A DNA stretch of 64,000 nt from Tranquillimonas rosea. GTDB lineage: Bacteria; Pseudomonadota; Alphaproteobacteria; Rhodobacterales; Rhodobacteraceae. Below are positions 24,346 to 32,486 of the stretch, piece by piece. The notes beneath the pieces were generated by a model that saw only the letters and a program-made list of their open reading frames with translations, was not told the origin of the DNA and did no database searches. Position numbers and translations under genes: made by a program. The stretch covers positions 1 to 64,000 of the forward strand of contig NZ_FOGU01000009.1 of the NCBI RefSeq assembly GCF_900111315.1, read 5' to 3'. Every line of letters starts with the position of its first letter. Position 1 is the stretch's first letter.

Positions 24346-24476
24346 GGCGCGGAGATCCTTGTGCTATCGCCCGAAAGGATATTGCAAAATAGCGGGGGGC
24401 ACCAAGCCTTTTGCGGCGCGCTCGGGGCTTCGACGCTTGCCCTCGCGGCCGATTGCAGAGAAAAAGGCGGCGGGCC

Positions 24477-24553
24477 GGCCCCGTGGCTCAATTGGATAGA
24501 GCAATCCCCTCCTAAGGGATAGGTTGCAGGTTCGAGTCCTGCCGGGGTCGCCA
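24477..24553 (+). tRNA. tRNA-Arg (anticodon CCU)
   Basis: A 77-nt cloverleaf. The acceptor stem GGCCCCG pairs with CGGGGTC (one G-U), the D arm contains GCTCAATTGGATAGAGC, the anticodon loop CTCCTAA reads AGG, and the T arm is GCAGG-TTCGAGT-CCTGC. Discriminator G and CCA are encoded. The CCA runs into a short hexamer repeat. Confidence 0.97.
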
Positions 24554-24571
24554 TCGCCATCGCCATCGCCA
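24548..24571 (+). repeat. TCGCCA hexamer repeat, four copies
   Basis: Four perfect tandem TCGCCA units begin inside the tRNA acceptor end and continue to 24571, 3 bp before the PAP2 gene stop. The first unit supplies the encoded CCA. Replication slippage at the tRNA end is the simplest origin. Confidence 0.8.
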
Positions 24572-24573
24572 TC

Positions 24574-25245
24574 TCAGCGCCTGCGGTCGAGCCGCATCAG
24601 GCAGGCGATCGCGGCGGCCAGCGTGCCGACGAACAGCGCGGCAAGGATCACGTCCGACAGGAAGTGCCGCCCCTTTATCACCCGCAGCGTCGCCGCCAGC
24701 ACCGCCACCGTGACGCCGAGCGTCGCCACCGGCAGGCGCAGCCGCGACGGCAGGGGCCGCGCCATCCATGCCAGCGAGATCGCCAGCGCCGTGGCGCCCG
24801 CCGCCTCGCCCGAGACGAACGAGCAGTTCGTGGCGCATTGGTCGGTGACGACATAGGGCGGGGTGAAGGTCGCGTCGCCGCCGAACGGCGTCGTGTCGGC
24901 GGGGCGGGCGCGGCCCCAGAGCTCTTTCAGAAGGCCGTTCACCAAGAGAGCGGGACCCAGCAGATAGAGCAGCACGATCGCGCCCCAGACCCGGCGTGGG
25001 GTGCCCAGCGGCGCGGGATGGCGCAGCGACAGCGCGAGCATCGCCAGCGAAAAGAGCCCCACCGCCAGCACCGACAGCCGGATCGTGGCGCGGATCGTCA
25101 CCAGCGCCGGCGCGGTGTTCAGGGCAAAGCCCGCCTCAGACAGGAACTGGCGCGACACCCAGATGTCGAGCGTGGGAAAGACCGAGAACAGCACCAGCGT
25201 GGCGGCGCTGATCGCGGCGAGGGCCAAGGCCTCAGCGCAACGCAT
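24574..25245 (-). CDS. PAP2-family membrane phosphatase
   Basis: A 223-aa protein with about six helices and the three phosphatase motifs: KELWGRARP, CSFVSGEAAG (SGE rather than SGH) and RVIKGRHFLSDVI. PAP2 enzymes act on undecaprenyl or lipid A phosphates at the membrane. The VSGE form with intact Arg-His-Asp in motif 3 is seen in LpxE-like and LpxT-like members. It overlaps the GT39 gene by 14 nt and is last in a four-gene set for lipid-linked glycosylation. Confidence 0.87.
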   Translation of the reverse strand: MRCAEALALAAISAATLVLFSVFPTLDIWVSRQFLSEAGFALNTAPALVTIRATIRLSVLAVGLFSLAMLALSLRHPAPLGTPRRVWGAIVLLYLLGPALLVNGLLKELWGRARPADTTPFGGDATFTPPYVVTDQCATNCSFVSGEAAGATALAISLAWMARPLPSRLRLPVATLGVTVAVLAATLRVIKGRHFLSDVILAALFVGTLAAAIACLMRLDRRR

Positions 25246-26656
25246 CGAGACAGGCGGGCGCGATCCGGTAGGCGCCGTAGCTGCGGCTGGAATAGGCGCC
25301 CTTGGGCGTCGTCAGGACATCGACGCGCTCGGCGCAGGCGGGCGGCTCTTGCGTCGTCACCAGCAGGGCGAGGCCGTCGAACGTCCCGGGCAGCGCGAAT
25401 TCCTGCGCGTAGTAGTGCGCCGGAGGCCCGTCGGACGGGACCGCGAAGAACCGCATGTCGGCGTTGCGGCCGGTGTGGAACAGGTCCGCCAGGATGGCCC
25501 GGTCGTCGGAGACGATCGCGCCGGCCCGCGCCTCGGTCGCGCGCGAGAGGATCTGGTGGGACATGTCCGCCCGCCCGAGATAGCGCGAGATCAGGGGCCG
25601 GCCGGTGTCGTCGGTCAGCAGGCCGGGCGCCATCGTGATCGCCGGCAGGGCAAGGCACAGCGCGCCGTTGACCACGAACGACGCCGTCAGCAGGGCCCGG
25701 TGGCGCATCAGCACCGGCATCACCGCGACGATGCCGGCGAAGTACGCAGCGACCGCCCAGTTGGCATAGGCCCGGCTCAGCAGCGCCTGGCCGCAGACCA
25801 GCACGACGATCGGCCACGCCATCCACAGCAATGCCGGGCCCGGCGCCGGGTCGGGGCGGAACACAAGCCAGATCATCATCCCGAACAGCACCGGGCCGAA
25901 CACGATGAACTGGTTGAGGAAGAACTCGGCCAGGGCGCCGGGATGCAGCCCGCCGTGCCCCTCGCGCACCCATTGGGCGTTGTCCATCGTGTGACTGACG
26001 GTGGTCAGGTCGTTGGCGATGTTCCAGACGATGTTCGGGGACGCCACCACCGCGAAGGCCACGAGGATCTTCGCCGCGTCCGCCGGCCGCGGCCGCATCT
26101 GCCGCAGCGCGATCGCCGCCAGCAACGCGGTCATCAGGAAGTAGATCCCGGCATACTTGGCCATGAAGGCCAGCCCCACCATGACGCCCGTCGCCCAGGC
26201 GTTTCGCCGGCGCCCGTCGCGCAGCAGCCGGAAGTAGAACAGCAGCGCCGCGGCATAGAACGGCGCCATGATCGTGTCGGTCGAGATCAGCAGGCTGCCG
26301 AGCCCCACGAAGGGCAGCGTGACATAGCCCACCGCAACCCAGAACCCGGTGCGGCTGTCGTGCAGCTCTGTCGCGAGCCGCCCGAGGATCAGCGCGGTCG
26401 CCGCGTGGAACAGACAGGCGGGCAGACGGATCCAGAACGCCGAGTCCGAGGCCAGCTCGGTGACCGCGCGGATCACCCAGCCGATCAGCGGCGGCTTGGA
26501 GAAATAGCCGAAGTCGAGGTTCTCGCCCCACAGCCAGTACTGGGTCTCGTCGACGAACAGGTCGGTCTTGTTGAAGGCGAGCGCGACGATCCGCGCCGCG
26601 GTGACGGCGAGGACGATCCAGACGGCGGCGGTGGTGGCGCTACTTGAGCGCGGCAT
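25232..26656 (-). CDS. GT39-family membrane glycosyltransferase (ArnT-like)
   Basis: A 474-aa polytopic protein with the catalytic N-terminal loop VDETQYWLWGENLDFGYFSK (Asp-Glu pair) followed by PPLIGWVIR, as in ArnT and other dolichol/undecaprenyl-phosphate sugar transferases. About ten helices follow, then a C-terminal periplasmic segment. It would move a sugar from a polyprenyl phosphate made by the GT2 protein (26960) to lipid A or another envelope acceptor. It overlaps its upstream neighbour by 17 nt. Confidence 0.88.
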   Translation of the reverse strand: MPRSSSATTAAVWIVLAVTAARIVALAFNKTDLFVDETQYWLWGENLDFGYFSKPPLIGWVIRAVTELASDSAFWIRLPACLFHAATALILGRLATELHDSRTGFWVAVGYVTLPFVGLGSLLISTDTIMAPFYAAALLFYFRLLRDGRRRNAWATGVMVGLAFMAKYAGIYFLMTALLAAIALRQMRPRPADAAKILVAFAVVASPNIVWNIANDLTTVSHTMDNAQWVREGHGGLHPGALAEFFLNQFIVFGPVLFGMMIWLVFRPDPAPGPALLWMAWPIVVLVCGQALLSRAYANWAVAAYFAGIVAVMPVLMRHRALLTASFVVNGALCLALPAITMAPGLLTDDTGRPLISRYLGRADMSHQILSRATEARAGAIVSDDRAILADLFHTGRNADMRFFAVPSDGPPAHYYAQEFALPGTFDGLALLVTTQEPPACAERVDVLTTPKGAYSSRSYGAYRIAPACLDALR

Positions 26657-26963
26657 CGCTCTTTCTCTCGATATGGATCAGGTAGAGGTTCCGCGAATAG
26701 ATGAAGATGCCCAACGACTGGCCGAGGATGAACACCGGGTCGGCGCGGTGGATCGCATAGGCGAACAGGATCAGCCCGCCGCCGATCGAGAAATACCAGA
26801 ACGCGATCGGGATGTACGACCGCCGCAGCCGTTCAGAGGCGATCCATTGCACCAGGAACCGGCCCATGAACATCAGCTGGCCGAACAGGCCGAAGACGAC
26901 CCACCAGAACTCGGTCAGGGTGTCGACGTTCAGCCATGCAAAGAGTGTGTCCACGGGAATCAT
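26640..26963 (-). CDS. LAB_N domain membrane protein
   Basis: A 107-aa protein from ATG 26963, which overlaps the GT2 stop codon as ATGA. It consists of three or four helices with the lipid-A-disaccharide synthase N-terminal (LAB_N) pattern: FGLFGQLMFMGRFLVQWIAS, FWYFSIGGGLILFAYAIHR and QSLGIFIYSRNLYLI. Stand-alone LAB_N proteins commonly accompany GT2 and GT39 genes and may act like the small ArnE/F flippases. The longer upstream reading would overlap GT2 and was not used. Confidence 0.88.
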   Translation of the reverse strand: MIPVDTLFAWLNVDTLTEFWWVVFGLFGQLMFMGRFLVQWIASERLRRSYIPIAFWYFSIGGGLILFAYAIHRADPVFILGQSLGIFIYSRNLYLIHIERKSDAALK

Positions 26964-27724
26964 GCCTGTCGTTTCAGAGGGGCGTCCGCCGCCGCGTCGC
27001 CGGCCGGTCGTTCGGCGGCGCGGGCGGTGATCCGGCGGCGGACCAACCACATTACCCCGACAAGATCAACGACGCCGACAAGCCCCCGGCGGAGGTTGTT
27101 GTAATTCGACCGCCCCGCCCGCCGCGGCCGGTGGCTGACGTCGACATGGCTGATCGTCCAGCCGTCGCGCAGGAACAGCGCGGGCAGGAAGCGGTGCATG
27201 TGGTTGAACCGGGGCAGCGCCAGGAACGCCTCTCGCCGGAACGCCTTGAGCCCGCAGCCCGTGTCCCGCGTCCCGTCGCCCAGCAGCGACTGGCGCAGGT
27301 TGTTGGCAAAGGTCGAGGCCCAGCGTTTCGAGCGGCTGTCCTGCCGGCCGACCCGCTGCCCGGCCACCAGCGCCAGCTCGGGCGGGGCGTCCGCCGAGAG
27401 GAGCGGCCCGAACAGCCCCGGCAGCTCCTCGGGCGGGTTCTGGCCGTCGCCGTCGAGGGTGCAGACGACGGGCGCGCGCGCCGCGCTCACCCCGGCATGG
27501 ATTGCCGCGCTCTGGCCGCCGGCCGTCTCGTGGCGCAGCATGCGCAGCATCGGATAGCGCTCCCGCATCCCGTCCAGCACGGCCCCGGTCCGGTCCGTCG
27601 AGGCGTCATCCACCACGATGATCTCGAACGGGACCGCCGCGGCGCAGGCCTGCGCGATGCCCTCGACCAGAGCGCCGATGTTCTCGGCCTCGTTTCGGGC
27701 AGGGATGACGATGGACAGGCGCAT
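26960..27724 (-). CDS. GT2 glycosyltransferase (polyprenyl-phosphate sugar synthase type)
   Basis: A 254-aa enzyme with RLSIVIPARNEAENIGALVE, the DDASTDRT nucleotide-binding site, CTLDGDGQNPPEELP with DGDGQ metal motif, and HRFLPALFLRDGW. One or two C-terminal hydrophobic segments anchor it. It resembles dolichol-phosphate mannosyltransferase/ArnC proteins that make undecaprenyl-phosphate sugars. It is the first gene of the GT2 - LAB_N - GT39 - PAP2 operon. Confidence 0.92.
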   Translation of the reverse strand: MRLSIVIPARNEAENIGALVEGIAQACAAAVPFEIIVVDDASTDRTGAVLDGMRERYPMLRMLRHETAGGQSAAIHAGVSAARAPVVCTLDGDGQNPPEELPGLFGPLLSADAPPELALVAGQRVGRQDSRSKRWASTFANNLRQSLLGDGTRDTGCGLKAFRREAFLALPRFNHMHRFLPALFLRDGWTISHVDVSHRPRRAGRSNYNNLRRGLVGVVDLVGVMWLVRRRITARAAERPAGDAAADAPLKRQA

Positions 27725-27827
27725 GACGGAGCCGCTTTCAAGGAATCGCCCATGGCCTTTACCGAACCGGGCGGTTTTGTAACACCCCCGTCCGACAGGC
27801 CGTCGCGTTCGGCGGCAATCGGCCGCG

Positions 27828-28526
27828 TCAGACCATGCGGATGACGCTCTTGTCGATGGACAGCATGTAGCCCTTCCGCGCGATCGTCTTGACCAGCAGC
27901 TCGGCCACGATCTGGTTGCCCAGGCCGTCGCGTAGCCGCTTGATCCGCGTGGCCCCGGCGGCCTCGTCGCATTCTGCGGCGGGCTTGCCCTGGATCATCG
28001 ACTCGATCTCGGCGCCCGACAGCACGTCGTCGTCCATCCGCGCCTCGGCCAGCACGCCCAGCGTCTCGATCGCCGCGCCGGAGAGCTTGAACTCCATGTC
28101 GTTGAGATACACGACGCTCTGCTCGCGGCTGATCAGCAGAGAGGCGACCTGGATGCCCTGGCGCTCGATCTCGCCCATGCGGCGGTTCAGCCCCAGGATC
28201 GTAACCAGGAACACCAGCGCCGCCACCAGCAGCGCGGTGGCGAACACCAGAAGCACGAAGATGATCCGGCGATAGCTGGTCAGCACGTCCGAGAAGGTCG
28301 TTCCCGACTGGGCGAGGATTTCCAGCAGCCGGATCTCGGCCGGCCCGGTCAGGTCGTCGTTCTCGACGAACAGCCGTTCGACACGCGCGTTGAACACGTT
28401 GGCGTCGGGCAGGTTCAGGAACAGCAGGATCGCCGCCACCAGCAAAAGGCCGACAATCGCGGCGATGCCGATGGCCGCGATCCGGGTCGACCCGCGGCGC
28501 GCGTCAGAAGCGGAGATAATATTCAC
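27828..28526 (-). CDS. Membrane-tethered winged-helix protein
   Basis: A 232-aa protein with helices at about 17-37 and 87-112, a ~50-residue loop between them, then a cytoplasmic part. Residues ~140-225 resemble an OmpR-type winged helix: LNDMEFKLSGAAIETLGVLA, ATRIKRLRDGLGNQI and VKTIARKGYMLSI, which matches the wing RGxGYxL. The order membrane-then-DNA-binding is opposite to ToxR and CadC. Overlap with the small secreted protein gene upstream (23 nt) suggests the two are expressed together. Targets are unknown. It could be a transcription factor or a degenerate signalling protein. Confidence 0.7.
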   Translation of the reverse strand: MNIISASDARRGSTRIAAIGIAAIVGLLLVAAILLFLNLPDANVFNARVERLFVENDDLTGPAEIRLLEILAQSGTTFSDVLTSYRRIIFVLLVFATALLVAALVFLVTILGLNRRMGEIERQGIQVASLLISREQSVVYLNDMEFKLSGAAIETLGVLAEARMDDDVLSGAEIESMIQGKPAAECDEAAGATRIKRLRDGLGNQIVAELLVKTIARKGYMLSIDKSVIRMV

Positions 28527-28797
28527 CGGCGGTATCCTTTCGCTGGGCCAGACCCTCCTCGCCGAAGATCGAGACGATGTTCAAGAGCTGCCAGCCCGCA
28601 TCGGCCAGTCTCGGCCTCAGCGCCGCGGCCGCCGTCTCGGGGTCGCAGGCATCGCCGCGAAGTTCGGCCACGCCGTAATGCAGGCGCAGGGGGTCGTCGC
28701 GCTTGGCCTTGTAGTCGGCATAGCACGCGGCGGCGGCGGGTCCGGTAGCCAGCGCGAGCGTGGCGGCCAGCGCGGCGGAGACGATCAGGGGGCGCAT
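28504..28797 (-). CDS. Small secreted protein, unknown function
   Basis: 97 aa from ATG 28797 with a GGAGGA box. The signal peptide MRPLIVSAALAATLALATGP ends AAA-CYADYKAK. The mature ~73 residues contain two cysteines (CYADY and GDACDPE), likely a disulfide, and HYGVAELRG and WQLLNIVSIFGEEGL. I do not recognise a family with a known function. The 3' end overlaps the membrane-tethered winged-helix gene, so a sensor/partner relation is possible. Confidence 0.7.
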   Translation of the reverse strand: MRPLIVSAALAATLALATGPAAAACYADYKAKRDDPLRLHYGVAELRGDACDPETAAAALRPRLADAGWQLLNIVSIFGEEGLAQRKDTAGEYYLRF

Positions 28798-28979
28798 CGG
28801 CGGGTCCTCCTCGGGGCGCGGTCGGTCTGGCCGCAAGATGCCGTCGGCGGGCGCGGAACCGCAATAGCACGCCGTCACCGGGGGCGATGTTATCGCCTAG
28901 CGCGGCGGCGATATTGCCTGTCCGGCGGGTCGCCGCACAGGGTTCGGGCATCGTCGACCATCCCGCAAGGAGACCCGCC

Positions 28980-29483
28980 ATGACCCGCCGCATGATCCCA
29001 CTGATCCTCGGGGCCGCCCTGGCCCTCACCCCGGCCGCGAGCCTGCCCGCCCGCGCCGCGCCGAACGATCTCGGCAGGATCATCGCGGGGGTCGCGGCGC
29101 TCGCCATCGTGGGCAAGCTGATCCACGACAACCGCGCCGAGGCGAAGGAGGCCGAGCCCGAGGACGACCGGCACGACCGCTGGACGGACCGCGACCGCGG
29201 CGACGACCTGCGCCATCGGGACGGCGCCGGGCGGGGCGGCAAGGGCGGCCGCGGCGCGCGCCGCAGCTTGCCGGCCGCCTGCCTGCGCGACGTGCCGGGC
29301 CGCGCGGGACGCTGGGCCGGCGCCGCCTGTCTCGAGCGTGCCGGCGTGCCGACCGCGCGCCTGCCGCAGCGCTGCGCCGCCCGCATCCATGCCCATGGCC
29401 GGGAGCGCCCGGTCTTCGCCCCGCGCTGCCTCGCCCGCGCAGGCTATCGTTTCGATCGGGTCGCGGCGGGCCGCCGCCGCTGA
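28980..29483 (+). CDS. Small secreted Arg/His-rich protein, unknown
   Basis: 167 aa from ATG 28980 with AAGGAGA box. A signal peptide (MTRRMIPLILGAALALTPAA) is followed by LGRIIAGVAALAIVGKLIHD, a highly charged linker with many D, R and H, and a C-terminal cysteine-containing region with RSLPAACLRDV, AACLERAGV, RCAARI and PRCLARAGY. The four regularly placed cysteines suggest disulfides. No family is recognised. It diverges from the gene at 28504-28797. Confidence 0.65.
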   Translation: MTRRMIPLILGAALALTPAASLPARAAPNDLGRIIAGVAALAIVGKLIHDNRAEAKEAEPEDDRHDRWTDRDRGDDLRHRDGAGRGGKGGRGARRSLPAACLRDVPGRAGRWAGAACLERAGVPTARLPQRCAARIHAHGRERPVFAPRCLARAGYRFDRVAAGRRR

Positions 29484-29564
29484 CCCCGCAAGAGCTTCGT
29501 ACCGGCCGGCTGTCATCTCGTCGCACATCTCCAAATGCAGCCACCGGCGAAGGGGCAGGGGGCC

Positions 29565-30119
29565 TCAGGGTCTCCTGCCCGACTTATCTCCGGCACGCCG
29601 CCGCAGCGTGAAGAACAGCGGCGGCGTGCCGCGCAACTCCATCAGCCCCAGCAGAAGATCCGGCCCCGCCCGGCGGAAATGGTCGATGATCGGCTGCCGG
29701 TCATAGATCATCGCCGCGCCGAGGCGCCCCCGGTGGCGCATCTCGCGCAGACGCGCGGTCGGCCGCGCGGTGGCGAAGAGCGGGCGGCAGGCCCGGATCG
29801 CCGCGCCCGCCCCCGGCCATCGCTGGGGTCGCAGCCGCAGCGCCAGGCCCAGCGGAATCCGCCCCGCGTCCAGGCTCGCGCCGCCCTGGCCCACGAGCAG
29901 CGGATGCACCAAGTCGGGTCCGAGAAACGCCTTCCCGCGCCAGTCCGCCGCCTCTAGCAGCCCGTCCAGCGGATGCCCGGTATGGATCCCGCGCCCGTCC
30001 CAGCGCCCGATCATCTCGTCGGGCGCTACCGCCTCCAGCCCGTCGAACACCGCCAGCGCCCGACCCGCCTCCGTCCCCGCCCGCTCAACATCCAGGATCC
30101 ACCGTTCCGCATCCCGCAT
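29565..30119 (-). CDS. GXWXG / DUF4334 domain protein
   Basis: 184 aa from ATG 30119 preceded by AAGGA. The N-terminal part has the GRWDGRGIHTGHPLDGLLEA pattern of GXWXG domains with DWRGKAFLG. The C-terminal part matches DUF4334: MRHRGRLGAAMIYDRQPIID and GLMELRG-TPPLFFTLRR. Cytoplasmic, function unknown; the fold is probably a lipocalin-like barrel. Its ribosome site lies within an intergenic repeat copy. Confidence 0.82.
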   Translation of the reverse strand: MRDAERWILDVERAGTEAGRALAVFDGLEAVAPDEMIGRWDGRGIHTGHPLDGLLEAADWRGKAFLGPDLVHPLLVGQGGASLDAGRIPLGLALRLRPQRWPGAGAAIRACRPLFATARPTARLREMRHRGRLGAAMIYDRQPIIDHFRRAGPDLLLGLMELRGTPPLFFTLRRRAGDKSGRRP

Positions 30120-30126
30120 CGCTGGT

Positions 30127-30188
30127 CCTTCTTCTGCCCCCAAATATCCCGGGGGAGTCGCCGCAGGCGACGGGGGCAGAGCCCCCGC
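30127..30188. repeat. Intergenic GC-hairpin repeat, copy A
   Basis: CCTTCTTCTGCCCCCAAATA, TCCCGGGGG, an inner hairpin GTCGCC-GCAG-GGCGAC, and GGGGGCAGAGCCCCC follow each other. The same order of blocks occurs at 55715-55764. Dispersed elements like this are common after stop codons in Rhodobacteraceae. Confidence 0.65.
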
Positions 30189-30190
30189 GT

Positions 30191-31240
30191 TCAGCGCACT
30201 GCCACACCATCCGCATCGAAGAAGTGCAGCGGCACCGTCGGCCGCAGGCCCACCCGGTCGCCCACCGCGACGTCGCTGTTGCCCACGACCCGCACGGTGA
30301 GCCGCCCGAGGGGGCCGGTGTCGACGATGACGAAGGTGTCGGCGCCGAGGAACTCCACGAGGTCCACCGTCCCAGCGCAGATCCCGTCGTCCGGAGCCAC
30401 GAGGTCGAGGTGCTCGGGCCGGGCGCCGAGGCGGGTCGCGGGGCGGGCGCCGTCATAGGGTCCGCTGCCGCCGCCGTCCAAGTGGAACCGGTCCCCTTCG
30501 GTGCGGCAGGGCAGGATGTTCATCGCCGGTGAGCCGATGAACTGTGCGACGAACAGGTTCGCCGGCCGGGAATACAGCTCGCGCGGGGTGCCGACCTGGG
30601 CGATGGTGCCGAATTCCAGCACCACGATGCGGTCGGCCAGGGTCATCGCCTCGACCTGGTCGTGGGTGACGTAGATCATCGTCGCGTCGAGCGTCTGGTG
30701 CAGCTTGGCGATCTCGTAGCGCATCTCGACGCGCAGCGCGGCGTCGAGGTTCGACAGCGGCTCGTCGAACAGGAAGGCGGTGGGATCGCGGACGATCGAC
30801 CGGCCGATCGCCACCCGCTGCCGCTGGCCGCCCGACAGCGCCTTTGGCCGGCGGTCGAGGAAGTCGCCCAACTTGAGGACCCGCGCCGCCTCGGCGACCT
30901 TTTCGTCGATCTCGGATTTCGGCGCCCCCGCGGATTTCAGTGAAAAGCCCATGTTGTCGCGCACCGACATGTGCGGGTAGAGCGCGTAGCTTTGGAACAC
31001 CATCGACAGGCCCCGCTTCGAGGGCGGGTGCGAGGTCACGTCGCGCCCGTCGATCTTCAGTGTGCCCCGGCTGATCTCCTCGAGCCCGCCGATCATCCGC
31101 AACAGCGTGGACTTGCCGCAGCCCGAGGGCCCGACGAAGACGATGAATTCGCCGTCGGCGATGTCGAGGTCGATCCCCTTGATGACCTGGACCTCGCCGA
31201 ACCATTTCTCGATCCCGTCAAGTTCGATCGCGCCCATCAT
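30191..31240 (-). CDS. Sugar ABC transporter ATP-binding protein (MalK/UgpC type)
   Basis: 349 aa from ATG 31240, which overlaps the glycoside hydrolase stop as ATGA and follows GGGAGAG. Walker [10 protein letters not shown] near residue 35, [42 protein letters not shown] and [11 protein letters not shown] are all intact. The C-terminal TOBE part contains [10 protein letters not shown]. It is the ATPase of the LacI - binding protein - MalF - MalG - hydrolase operon and is the last gene. Confidence 0.93.
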   Translation of the reverse strand: MMGAIELDGIEKWFGEVQVIKGIDLDIADGEFIVFVGPSGCGKSTLLRMIGGLEEISRGTLKIDGRDVTSHPPSKRGLSMVFQSYALYPHMSVRDNMGFSLKSAGAPKSEIDEKVAEAARVLKLGDFLDRRPKALSGGQRQRVAIGRSIVRDPTAFLFDEPLSNLDAALRVEMRYEIAKLHQTLDATMIYVTHDQVEAMTLADRIVVLEFGTIAQVGTPRELYSRPANLFVAQFIGSPAMNILPCRTEGDRFHLDGGGSGPYDGARPATRLGARPEHLDLVAPDDGICAGTVDLVEFLGADTFVIVDTGPLGRLTVRVVGNSDVAVGDRVGLRPTVPLHFFDADGVAVR

Positions 31241-32484
31241 TCTCTCCCTGCATTCGGACTTGCCCAGGCCAGCCAGATCGCCGCCGTCCACGTGAACCGG
31301 TCGCCGCCGCAGGCGGTGCCGTCGATCGGGTCGAAATACTCGAAGAACCCGCCCTGCCGGATCAGCGCGGCGGTCTCTTCCCTGAGCCTGTGTTCCTCGG
31401 CCGTGCGTCCGGCGCTGTTAAGCCCTACCGCGATCAGCGCGTTCACCACCGGCCAGGTCGGGCCGCGCCAGTACCGCCGCGGATCGAAGCTGTCCGAGGC
31501 CGGGTCGTTCGAGGGGATGCCATAGCGGACGCGGTCCCAGATCGCGCCGAGCTTCTCCTCCATCGCCCTGTTCTCGATCCCGGCGAGAAGGCCAAGCGCC
31601 GCGCCCGAGCTGATCGAGCGCGCGAAGGTGCCGGTCTGCATGTCGCGGGCGCAATAGGCCTGCAGGTCGTCGTTCCAGATCCCCGGCAGCCCGTCCTCCA
31701 GCTCCGCGGCCCAGGCCAGCGGCTCGGCCGGGTCCTCGCCTAGCTCTCCTGCGATGGCGGCGAGGTCGCGGTTGGCGCGGATCAGGATGAAGGTGATCGC
31801 CGGATCGGCCATCAGGAACGGGCCGTCCTTCAGGATCGTCGCCTGGTCCCAGCCGCAGGCGCGGCCGAACTGGACCATGGCGAGATAGCGGTCGTAATCT
31901 TCCTTGCCCGGCCGCATCGACGCGTCGACGTGGCCGGTGTCCCGGCGCTGGTAGGGGCCCACCTGCGAGCCGTCGACATTGGCCATGCCGGGATCCCAGT
32001 CGGGGCAGTTGTCGCGGCCCGATTCCCAGGGATGGGTCACGCAGGCGACGCCCTCGACGCAGCGCCAGTCGCGCCACCAGCGGTGCCATGCCAGCAGCCG
32101 GGGATAGAGCGCGCGCAGCCGCTCGGTGCCGCCGGCGCGGGCATGGATCATCCGGGCGAGGATCGCGGCGACGGGCGGCTGCGAGATGCCCGAGCTGGGC
32201 GGCGTCGTCCCCGTCCGCCACACATCGGGGCCGGGGAAATAGCCCTCGTCGTCGCGGTGGAAGATGATGTGGGGCACCATGCCGGTGCCCCACTGTCCCG
32301 AGAACAGGGTCTCGAGCTCGGTCCAGGCGCGGTCGGGGTCGAAGGTCGAGAAGCCCCAGGCTGCAAAGGCGGAATCCCAGTTCCACTGGAACGGATAGAG
32401 CCCGGCGGTCGGGATCGTGTAGCCGCCCCGGTCGTTGCCGGTCAGGATCGCGCGGGCGGCCGCGTCCAGATCGTCGTCGGTCAT
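31237..32484 (-). CDS. MGH1-like glycoside hydrolase (probable glucosylglycerate/mannosylglycerate hydrolase)
   Basis: 415 aa from ATG 32484 (AAAGG at 6-nt spacing); ATG 32490 would give ATGA coupling instead. This is an (alpha/alpha)6-barrel enzyme of the GH63-like MGH1 group. It has [16 protein letters not shown] at ~30, [31 protein letters not shown] at 151-164, [11 protein letters not shown] and [16 protein letters not shown]. Known members split glucosylglycerate or mannosylglycerate, compatible solutes, into sugar plus glycerate. No signal peptide, so it works on imported substrate. Trehalose-like substrates are less likely, but cannot be excluded. Confidence 0.83.
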   Translation of the reverse strand: MTDDDLDAAARAILTGNDRGGYTIPTAGLYPFQWNWDSAFAAWGFSTFDPDRAWTELETLFSGQWGTGMVPHIIFHRDDEGYFPGPDVWRTGTTPPSSGISQPPVAAILARMIHARAGGTERLRALYPRLLAWHRWWRDWRCVEGVACVTHPWESGRDNCPDWDPGMANVDGSQVGPYQRRDTGHVDASMRPGKEDYDRYLAMVQFGRACGWDQATILKDGPFLMADPAITFILIRANRDLAAIAGELGEDPAEPLAWAAELEDGLPGIWNDDLQAYCARDMQTGTFARSISSGAALGLLAGIENRAMEEKLGAIWDRVRYGIPSNDPASDSFDPRRYWRGPTWPVVNALIAVGLNSAGRTAEEHRLREETAALIRQGGFFEYFDPIDGTACGGDRFTWTAAIWLAWASPNAGRE

Positions 32485-32486
32485 GG

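Noticed and set aside
24477-24571. tRNA-linked genomic island
   Set aside because: There is no integrase, no second att-like copy and no composition change on either side of the tRNA.
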